NCBI GenBank assembly: GCA_900556765.1
Contig: USQH01000012.1
Span: 1 to 20,423, forward strand
Source of the DNA: an uncultured Oscillospiraceae bacterium
Lineage (GTDB): Bacteria; Bacillota; Clostridia; Oscillospirales; Acutalibacteraceae
DNA: 20,423 bases
Reading direction: 5' to 3'
Part shown: piece after piece, positions 15,436-20,423 of the stretch
Numbering within the stretch: position 1 is the first letter of the stretch
How the letters are laid out: every line of letters begins with the position of its first letter
The notes under the pieces: generated by a model
What the model was told of the DNA's origin: nothing
Database searches by the model: none
What the model saw: the letters and a program-made list of their open reading frames with translations, nothing else
Program-made: the position numbers and the translations under genes

Positions 15436-16656
15436 ATGAGTATTATACGGCCTGAATTGCTGTGTCCCGCAGGGGACATTACCCGACTCAAGTGTGCCGT
15501 TGACTTCGGTGCCGACGCAGTTTACTGCGCCGGCACCGAGTTCGGTATGAGACAGGGAGCAAAGAATTTTGACGAGCAAACGCTCGCCAAGGGTATAGAA
15601 TATGCTCATGCAAGAGGCGCACGCGTTCATATTACCGTCAACACGCTGATGCATCCGGAGGAAATGACCCGTCTGCCTGATTTTATTGCCGCCGCGCGCG
15701 ATGCCGGAGCGGACGCGTTCATTGTGACCGATCTCGGCGCAATGAAAACGGTGCGTACGGTCGCTCCCGATACCGAGATACACGCGTCGGTGCAGATGGG
15801 CGTCGTCAATGCCGAGACGGCGTGCGTTCTGCATGAATTGGGAGCAAAACGCATTGTCGTTGCCCGTGAACTGACCCTCGACGAAATATCGCAGATACGC
15901 GCTAAAACGCCGTCGTCTCTTGAATTGGAAGGCTTTGCTCACGGCGCGGTGTGTATGTCTTATTCGGGACGATGCCTGCTGTCAATGTACATGACCGGCA
16001 GAGACGCCAACCGCGGCGACTGCGCCCAGCCGTGCCGTTGGAGCTATTCGCTTGTTGAGCAAAAGCGCCCCGGCGAATATTACGATATTACCGAGACCGA
16101 CAAGGGGACGTATATCCTAAACGCAAACGATATGTGCATGGCGGAGCACATCGCCGATATGGTAAAGGCGGGCATAACCTCGCTGAAAATAGAGGGAAGA
16201 GCTAAGTCGCACTACTATGTTGCCGTTACGGCTAATGCCTATCGCGGTGCTGTCGACGCCTATGTCGCTGATCCCACTGCTCCTGCGCCGCAGTGGGTCA
16301 TTGAAGAGCTGAATAAAATCAGCCACCGCACCTATTCGACCGGCTTTTATTACGGCAGGACGCCGAATATGCAAACCTATGAAAACGGCGGTTATATCCG
16401 TGACTACGCCGTTGCCGCCGTCGTTGACGGCTATGAAAACGGCTGTGTAGTCGCCACGCTAAAAAATAAATTCTACCGCGGAACTGTCCTTGACTGTCTC
16501 GAAGCGGGCAGTGTGCCGTTTATGGTGCCGACCGACGGTCTTGCCGACGGTGACGGTCAACCCATTGAGTACGCACCGCATCCCATGCAGCGCATACTTA
16601 TACCGTTTGATCGCGAAATAAAGGCAGGATCGTTGTTGAGGATGTCTGCCGAATAA
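15436..16656 (+). CDS. U32 family protein, TrhP-like tRNA uridine-34 hydroxylation factor
   Basis: This family is labelled 'peptidase U32', but relatives in E. coli and B. subtilis (TrhP/YrrN/YrrO, RlhA) hydroxylate RNA pyrimidines. TrhP makes ho5U at the wobble base of tRNAs. The 406-residue protein begins PELLCPAGDITRLKCAVDFG, has VYCAGTEFGMRQGAKNF, and carries the U32 signature ELEGFAHGAVCMSYSGRC (~163-180) with Cys173 and Cys180. Cys196 and Cys200 (GDCAQPCRW) are further conserved cysteines, probably for an Fe-S cluster. The ATG follows the mltG TAA with no gap. In B. subtilis mltG (yrrL) lies just upstream of yrrN/yrrO, so the order is conserved. It ends the operon at a terminator. A peptidase role is not excluded. 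Confidence 0.88.
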   Translation: MSIIRPELLCPAGDITRLKCAVDFGADAVYCAGTEFGMRQGAKNFDEQTLAKGIEYAHARGARVHITVNTLMHPEEMTRLPDFIAAARDAGADAFIVTDLGAMKTVRTVAPDTEIHASVQMGVVNAETACVLHELGAKRIVVARELTLDEISQIRAKTPSSLELEGFAHGAVCMSYSGRCLLSMYMTGRDANRGDCAQPCRWSYSLVEQKRPGEYYDITETDKGTYILNANDMCMAEHIADMVKAGITSLKIEGRAKSHYYVAVTANAYRGAVDAYVADPTAPAPQWVIEELNKISHRTYSTGFYYGRTPNMQTYENGGYIRDYAVAAVVDGYENGCVVATLKNKFYRGTVLDCLEAGSVPFMVPTDGLADGDGQPIEYAPHPMQRILIPFDREIKAGSLLRMSAE

Positions 16657-16689
16657 TATTTTGTTTTTAAAAAAATTAAAATGCATTTC

Positions 16690-16730
16690 GCCCGATGACC
16701 CGGAAATTTTCGAGCCGTCGGGCTTTGTTT
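16690..16730 (+). terminator. Terminator of the thyX-mltG-U32 operon
   Basis: GCCCGA (16690-16695) pairs with TCGGGC (16718-16723). Interrupted pairing continues inside the stem, and TTTGTTT follows. It lies about 35 bases after the U32 stop. Confidence 0.75.
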
Positions 16731-16822
16731 ATACAAAATTAATAAAATGGCGTGTTGTCATACATCGTAAAAATCGGCAGGATCAGCCGGTGATATGCCC
16801 TTATAATACCACCGAAATTCGC

Positions 16823-16851
16823 TTGACGAAAACGCTCGTAAATAGTACAAT
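16823..16851 (+). promoter_or_regulatory. Sigma-A promoter for the thioredoxin operon
   Basis: TTGACG (16823-16828) and TACAAT (16846-16851) are 17 bases apart, and the start would be near 16858. Upstream sequence 16731-16822 shows nothing else I can identify. Confidence 0.82.
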
Positions 16852-16886
16852 TAAAGCACAGTAAATGAAAAGGACGTGATGCCGTA

Positions 16887-17198
16887 ATGAGTATGATAGA
16901 AATTGATTCAAACAGCTTTAACAAAGAGGTGCTGGAATCACAGACGCCTGTGCTGGTTGATTTTTATGCGCAGTGGTGTATGCCGTGCAAGATGCTGTCG
17001 CCGACCGTACATGAGGTCTCCGACGAGGTCAGCGGCATCAAATTCTGTGCATATGACATTGACGGAAACGAGGATATCCCCGTTTCCTACGGAGTACAAA
17101 GCATACCGACGCTGATGCTTTTCGATAAGGGCGAGGTAAAACGCGTTTCGGTCGGCGGTGTCAGCAAGGAGCAGATACTGGAGTTGATAAAATTATGA
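16887..17198 (+). CDS. Thioredoxin with WCMPC active site
   Basis: The 103-residue protein is a complete thioredoxin fold: PVLVDFYAQW with the buried Asp25, active site WCMPC (Cys31, Cys34), and the cis-proline loop QSIPTLMLF (Pro74). It reduces protein disulfides in the cytoplasm. The classic active site is WCGPC; Met at the first inner position should shift the redox potential and partner choice. A further cysteine is present at 54. AAGGA lies 13-14 bases upstream of the ATG at 16887; an in-frame ATG two codons later is less likely still. The TGA overlaps the ATG of the FTR-like gene by 4 bases, which suggests that the downstream protein is its dedicated reductase or partner. Confidence 0.95.
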   Translation: MSMIEIDSNSFNKEVLESQTPVLVDFYAQWCMPCKMLSPTVHEVSDEVSGIKFCAYDIDGNEDIPVSYGVQSIPTLMLFDKGEVKRVSVGGVSKEQILELIKL

Positions 17199-17392
17199 AG
17201 GTAAGGCTGAACAGCGACAAGCAGGTCGTTGATACGATAAAGGAGGGTCTGCGCCGCACAGGCGGATACTGCCCGTGTCTTGTTACGCGCAGTGACGATA
17301 CCAAGTGCATGTGCAAGGACTTTCGTGATAAGGTGGCTGACCCTGATTTTGAGGGCTACTGCCACTGCAAGCTGTATTATAAGGAAAAGTGA
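17195..17392 (+). CDS. Ferredoxin-thioredoxin reductase catalytic-domain protein, minimal form
   Basis: This 65-residue protein has six cysteines in three C-x-C pairs: CPC at 26-28, CMC at 38-40 and CHC at 56-58. That is the pattern of the FTR catalytic (beta) chain, where four cysteines hold a [4Fe-4S] cluster and two form the disulfide that passes electrons from ferredoxin to thioredoxin. In plant and cyanobacterial FTR the spacing is CPC-x16-CPC-x8-CHC; here it is x9 and x15, the same total of 24. Helical KQVVDTIKEGLRRTGGY precedes the first pair, as in the family. No variable (alpha) subunit is encoded nearby. The 4-base overlap with thioredoxin argues for a joint redox role. Activity is inferred from family and context only. 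Confidence 0.88.
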   Translation: MKVRLNSDKQVVDTIKEGLRRTGGYCPCLVTRSDDTKCMCKDFRDKVADPDFEGYCHCKLYYKEK

Positions 17393-17421
17393 GCGTTTGC
17401 TCGAATATAATACGCAAAAAA

Positions 17422-17455
17422 GCGATCTCTTTGGTTTTTCAAAGGGTCGCTTTTT
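17422..17455 (+). terminator. Terminator of the thioredoxin/FTR operon
   Basis: GCGATCTCTTTG (17422-17433) pairs with CAAAGGGTCGC (17440-17450), with one bulged base and two G-T pairs. TTTTT follows and AAAAAA precedes. Confidence 0.85.
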
Positions 17456-17475
17456 ACATATTGAAAAATTGCCTA

Positions 17476-17504
17476 TTTTAATTTTGCGTCGAATTATATA
17501 TAAT
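17476..17504 (+). promoter_or_regulatory. Possible promoter for the nucleotidyltransferase gene
   Basis: A perfect TATAAT (17499-17504) sits 45 bases before the start codon. The matching -35 region (TTTTAA, 17476-17481) is weak. Position after a terminator supports a promoter here. Confidence 0.5.
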
Positions 17505-17548
17505 GTAATAAATAACTAACGCTGATGGCGATCAAGGAGATTATACAC

Positions 17549-18406
17549 ATGAATGAGGTTACGCTGGTTGTGATGGCTGCCGGTATGGGCAGCCGCTTTG
17601 GCGGAATGAAACAGATAAGTCCGGTCGGACCGAACGGAGAGATATTGCTTGACTTTTCGGTCTACGATGCGGTAAAGGCAGGATTTACAAAGGTCGTCTT
17701 TATCATTCGTGAGGAAAATGAGGCCGATTTTCGCCGTGTTATCGGAGACCGCATTTCCGAAAGGATAGCCGTCGAATACGTTTATCAAGACATGAGTATA
17801 TTGCCTCAGGGACGCAAAAAACCATTCGGAACCGGCCATGCCGTGCTGTGCTGTATGGGGAGGGTGAACGAACCGTTCGCCGTTATCAACGCCGACGATT
17901 ATTACGGCAAGGAAGCGTTCCGACAGATATACGAGCATTTGAAAAGTGCACGCGGAATGGACTTTTCGATGGTCGCATTCGACCTCAAAAACACACTGAC
18001 CGATAACGGCACCGTTTCTCGCGGCGTTTGCGATGTTAACGGCGACAGACTGGTCAGCATAACCGAGCGAACAAAGATAAAGAATATGAGCTATACCGAT
18101 GACGGAGAACGTTGGATCACATTGCCCGATGATACGGTCGTTTCGATGAATTTCTGGGGCTTTACACCCGAATTTTTTCCTGCTCTCAAGGCTGATTTTG
18201 AGCATTTTCTTGCAACAGCGGATCTGCAAAAGGATGAGTTTTACCTGCCTTTTGCAGTCGACAAGCTGCTGCAAAGCGGCGCCGCGTCTGTAAAGGTGCT
18301 TTACAGCCACGACAAGTGGTACGGCATGACCTATCGTGAAGACATTGCCGCCGTCCGCTCGGCACTGACGGCAAAAATAAACGACGGCGAATATGACGGC
18401 ATATAA
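17549..18406 (+). CDS. Sugar-phosphate nucleotidyltransferase family protein
   Basis: The protein has an N-terminal Rossmann-like nucleotidyltransferase domain (NTP_transferase). Its signature is VMAAGMGSRFGGMKQISPVG, the G-x-G-x-R-x-G-G-x-K-Q loop that binds the nucleotide triphosphate. AVINADDYYG holds the metal-binding Asp, as in glucose-1-phosphate and related uridylyl/thymidylyltransferases. Such enzymes join NTP and a sugar or polyol phosphate to give an activated precursor for wall or capsule glycans. The C-terminus lacks the beta-helix of acyltransferase fusions. An in-frame ATG exists at 17525, but AAGGAG sits 9 bases before the ATG at 17549, so I take the latter (285 residues). No partner glycan genes are adjacent, so the sugar is unknown. 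Confidence 0.85.
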   Translation: MNEVTLVVMAAGMGSRFGGMKQISPVGPNGEILLDFSVYDAVKAGFTKVVFIIREENEADFRRVIGDRISERIAVEYVYQDMSILPQGRKKPFGTGHAVLCCMGRVNEPFAVINADDYYGKEAFRQIYEHLKSARGMDFSMVAFDLKNTLTDNGTVSRGVCDVNGDRLVSITERTKIKNMSYTDDGERWITLPDDTVVSMNFWGFTPEFFPALKADFEHFLATADLQKDEFYLPFAVDKLLQSGAASVKVLYSHDKWYGMTYREDIAAVRSALTAKINDGEYDGI

Positions 18407-18415
18407 ATCATTGCG

Positions 18416-18444
18416 TTGACTCTGAAAAAAGGCAATAATATGCA
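18416..18444 (+). promoter_or_regulatory. Weak candidate promoter for uvrC
   Basis: TTGACT (18416-18421) and TATGCA (18439-18444) are 17 bases apart. The -35 box is good and the -10 box poor. uvrC may instead be read through from the gene 64 bases upstream. Confidence 0.35.
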
Positions 18445-18470
18445 AAGAACATAAACGGAGGTGACTGGAA

Positions 18471-20303
18471 ATGGCTGATGAAAGGCTCAGCCGTCTGCTT
18501 GCTAAGGCGAGACGCCTGCCGCTCACACCCGGCGTATACATTATGAAGGATTCGGGCGGCAAAATAATATATATCGGCAAGGCAAAAAAACTGCAAAACC
18601 GCGTCAGCCAGTATTTCGGCACTCAAAACCGGCACGCCGAAAAGGTACGGCAAATGGTTGCGTCGGTCGAGGATTTCGATTATATTCTGTGCGACAGCGA
18701 GTTCGAAGCGCTGGTGCTGGAATGTTCGCTGATAAAGCAGAATATGCCAAAGTACAACATTTTGCTCAAGGATTCCAAGGGATTTCATTATATCCGAGTA
18801 ACACCGCCGCCGTGGACGACAATAAAGGCGGCGAAAATGATAAAGGACGACGGAGCGGAATATATCGGCCCGTATTATTCATCTCACGTTGTAAAGCAGT
18901 CGGTCGACGCTGCGCTGAAAGCATTTAAACTGCCGCAGTGTTCAAAGACAGCCGCTGATTTCGGTAAAAAGCGGTATGCTCGCCCGTGCCTGAATTATCA
19001 CATCGGCCAGTGCTCCGCACCGTGCTGCGGAAAGATAACGCAGCAGGCGCATGACGAGGCGGCGGCAGCGGCGATAGAGTTCCTCAAAAAAGGCAGCGCG
19101 GACACTCTGCGCGAGCTGACCGAGCAAATGAATGAAGCTGCAGAGCGTTTGGAGTTTGAGCGCGCGGCGCGTCTGCGTGACCGCATTGCCGCTCTTAAAA
19201 GCATGAGCGACCGTCAAAAGGTGGTCGAATCTACGGTCAGCGAACAGGATATTATTGCGCTCGCCAATTCTGATGAAAAATCGTGCGTGGAGCTGTTCCG
19301 TTTTCGCGGCGGCAGGCTTTGCGACCGCGAGGACTACATTTTCGACAGTTATTTTGACGCCTCCGAAATGCGCCGCGAATTTATTACGCAATATTATTCG
19401 TCAACGACGGATATTCCCGTCCGACTGACAGTTGACGGCGAAGTCGCCGACTGCGAATTGGTTGAGCGGTATTTGAGCGAAAAACGCGGCAAAAAGGTGA
19501 CCGTTTCAGTTCCGCAGCGAGGAGAACAGGCGCATCTGGTCGCCATGTGTGCGGAAAACGCCGCGGAGCATTTGACCGATAAGCTCGGCAGACGCGGACA
19601 TGAAACGGCGGCACTTTCGGAGCTTGCCGGCATCTTGGGACTGAACAAGCCGCCGCGTACCATTGAATCGTACGACATCTCGCACACCGACGGCAGCGAT
19701 ATAGTCGCAGGCATGGTCGTATTTCGCGACGGCCGCCCTCAAAAAAGCAGCTATCGCAAGTTTGCGATAAAGTCGCTCGCTAATCAGGATGACTGCGCGG
19801 CAATGGCGGAGGTGCTGGATCGCCGCTTCGGTGAATACAAAAAAGGCGAGGATGAGGCGTTTGCGACTCTGCCGGATCTGATACTGCTTGACGGCGGCAG
19901 GGGACAGGTTGCCGCTGTAAGCGCCGTTATGAGCAATCATCAACTGTCGGTGCCGCTTTTCGGCATGGTGAAGGACGACAAGCACCGCACACGCGCAATC
20001 GTGTCGGAACAGGGAGAGATTGAACTCAAATCAACGCGCGGCGCATATACGCTTGTCTACACGATTCAGGAGGAAGTGCACCGTTTTGCAATCGGTTATC
20101 ATAAAAATAAACGTAAGGCGGCAATATCGTCATCTCTTACAAAAATTGAAGGCGTCGGTGAGGCTCGTGCAAAAGCATTGTTGAAGCATTTCGGCACTAT
20201 AGAGAACCTGAAAAACGCGGAAATCGACGATATTTTGCTCGTAGACAAAATTAATCGCCCAACTGCAGAAAAAATATTTATGCATTTTCACCAAAATTTA
20301 TAA
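18471..20303 (+). CDS. uvrC: Excinuclease ABC subunit UvrC
   Basis: UvrC makes both incisions around bulky DNA lesions in nucleotide excision repair after UvrA/UvrB load. The 610-residue protein is complete. The GIY-YIG nuclease domain for the 3' cut has GVY at 21-23 and YIG at 34-36. Four cysteines, Cys157, Cys173, Cys181 and Cys185 (RPCLNYHIGQCSAPC), match the positions reported to hold a [4Fe-4S] cluster in E. coli UvrC. The UvrB-binding UVR helix hairpin is at ~205-243. The RNase H-like 5'-cut domain has Asp402 (YDISHTDGS), Asp474 (ILLDGGRGQV) and His537 (EEVHRFA). The tandem helix-hairpin-helix DNA-binding end spans ~556-608. CGGAGGTGA precedes the ATG. I see no terminator directly after it. 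Confidence 0.98.
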   Translation: MADERLSRLLAKARRLPLTPGVYIMKDSGGKIIYIGKAKKLQNRVSQYFGTQNRHAEKVRQMVASVEDFDYILCDSEFEALVLECSLIKQNMPKYNILLKDSKGFHYIRVTPPPWTTIKAAKMIKDDGAEYIGPYYSSHVVKQSVDAALKAFKLPQCSKTAADFGKKRYARPCLNYHIGQCSAPCCGKITQQAHDEAAAAAIEFLKKGSADTLRELTEQMNEAAERLEFERAARLRDRIAALKSMSDRQKVVESTVSEQDIIALANSDEKSCVELFRFRGGRLCDREDYIFDSYFDASEMRREFITQYYSSTTDIPVRLTVDGEVADCELVERYLSEKRGKKVTVSVPQRGEQAHLVAMCAENAAEHLTDKLGRRGHETAALSELAGILGLNKPPRTIESYDISHTDGSDIVAGMVVFRDGRPQKSSYRKFAIKSLANQDDCAAMAEVLDRRFGEYKKGEDEAFATLPDLILLDGGRGQVAAVSAVMSNHQLSVPLFGMVKDDKHRTRAIVSEQGEIELKSTRGAYTLVYTIQEEVHRFAIGYHKNKRKAAISSSLTKIEGVGEARAKALLKHFGTIENLKNAEIDDILLVDKINRPTAEKIFMHFHQNL

Positions 20304-20309
20304 ATGCAC

Positions 20310-20338
20310 TTGACAAATATTGCAATGAGGTTTAATAT
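20310..20338 (+). promoter_or_regulatory. Strong sigma-A promoter at the right edge
   Basis: TTGACA (20310-20315, perfect) and TAATAT (20333-20338) are 17 bases apart. The start near 20345 gives a ~53-base leader before the ATG at 20398. It begins only 7 bases after the uvrC stop. Confidence 0.85.
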
Positions 20339-20353
20339 ATTAATGTAGTTTTC

Positions 20354-20370
20354 CGTACTGTCGAAGTACG
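20354..20370 (+). promoter_or_regulatory. Small leader hairpin before the last gene
   Basis: CGTACT-GTCGA-AGTACG forms a 6-bp stem with a 5-base loop. It lies about 9 bases into the predicted mRNA and ends 3 bases before the TGGAGG ribosome binding site region. It may protect the 5' end or tune translation. Confidence 0.4.
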
Positions 20371-20397
20371 ATTGGAGGTTAGCTATTATGAAAACCT

Positions 20398-20423
20398 ACT
20401 TTGAGCCTGAAATCGAAATTTGT
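20398..20423 (+). CDS. Start of an unidentified gene (MKTYFEPEI..., cut by the window edge)
   Basis: An ATG with TTGGAGG about 9 bases upstream and a strong promoter behind it opens a frame reading MKTYFEPE, then Ile-Glu-Ile-Cys in the codons up to the edge. The promoter, leader hairpin and ribosome binding site together make a real gene very likely. The opening resembles the start of small clostridial proteins of unknown function that begin MK-x-Y-x-x-P-E-[IM]-E; this is from memory and only eight to twelve residues can be seen. No function can be given. Confidence 0.65.

Noticed and set aside
15043..15942. 299-residue minus-strand open frame across mltG and the U32 gene
   Set aside because: It covers conserved parts of two real genes in antisense. 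It has no ribosome binding site or family resemblance, and such open antisense frames are common in this codon usage.
17516..18622. 368-residue minus-strand open frame over the nucleotidyltransferase gene
   Set aside because: It is antisense to a gene with clear catalytic motifs, promoter and ribosome binding site. Its translation has no recognisable domain and it also crosses into uvrC.

Overview
The window looks like chromosomal DNA from an anaerobic clostridial Bacillota, most likely near the Oscillospirales/Ruminococcaceae. The reasons are a secreted transglutaminase-like protein ending in a type I dockerin, flavin-dependent ThyX, a small ferredoxin-thioredoxin-reductase-like protein beside thioredoxin, the long clostridial form of PRPP synthetase, strong AGGAGG-type ribosome binding sites and TTGACA/TATAAT promoters. 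Base composition is moderate. The lineage is inferred, not proven. Almost all of the window is dense housekeeping sequence. I see no phage, transposon, CRISPR array, rRNA or tRNA, and no gene-free stretch longer than 300 bases.

Layout. Bases 1-~650 hold, on the minus strand, the last ~65-70 codons of prfA (release factor 1), a 259-base spacer with small palindromes, and the first 62 codons of a P-type cation ATPase that leaves the window. Around 640-660 prfA breaks off head-on against the 3' part of an ftsW/rodA-type gene on the plus strand. Neither gene has its 5' part here, so this is an assembly chimera or a rearrangement breakpoint. From there the plus strand continues as an ftsW/rodA - class B penicillin-binding protein - SH3 lipoprotein cluster for cell wall synthesis, closed by a two-way terminator (2970-3006).

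Bases 3081-4592 (minus) carry a lipid kinase and inorganic pyrophosphatase, read from a good promoter at 4626-4654. Divergent from it is the 669-residue secreted transglutaminase/dockerin protein (4801-6810). A 21-bp two-way terminator separates it from convergent pyruvate kinase. The minus strand then holds pyk, prs and a DUF2156 protein.

From 10845 everything is on the plus strand. Six tightly packed or overlapping genes (thyX, tmk, DJ-1/PfpI protein, 5-formyl-THF cyclo-ligase, mltG, U32/TrhP-like) form an apparent operon that combines dTTP synthesis, folate recycling, peptidoglycan strand termination and tRNA modification. A separate two-gene redox operon follows (thioredoxin plus a 65-residue FTR-like protein). 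Then come a sugar-phosphate nucleotidyltransferase, uvrC, and the promoter and first 8-9 codons of a further gene at the right edge.

The points most worth following up are the prfA/ftsW junction, the thioredoxin/mini-FTR pair with shifted cysteine spacing, the dockerin transglutaminase, the three-helix MltG with a 210-residue cytoplasmic tail, and the duplicated Shine-Dalgarno unit before ppa. I found no clear evidence of a wholly new biological system.
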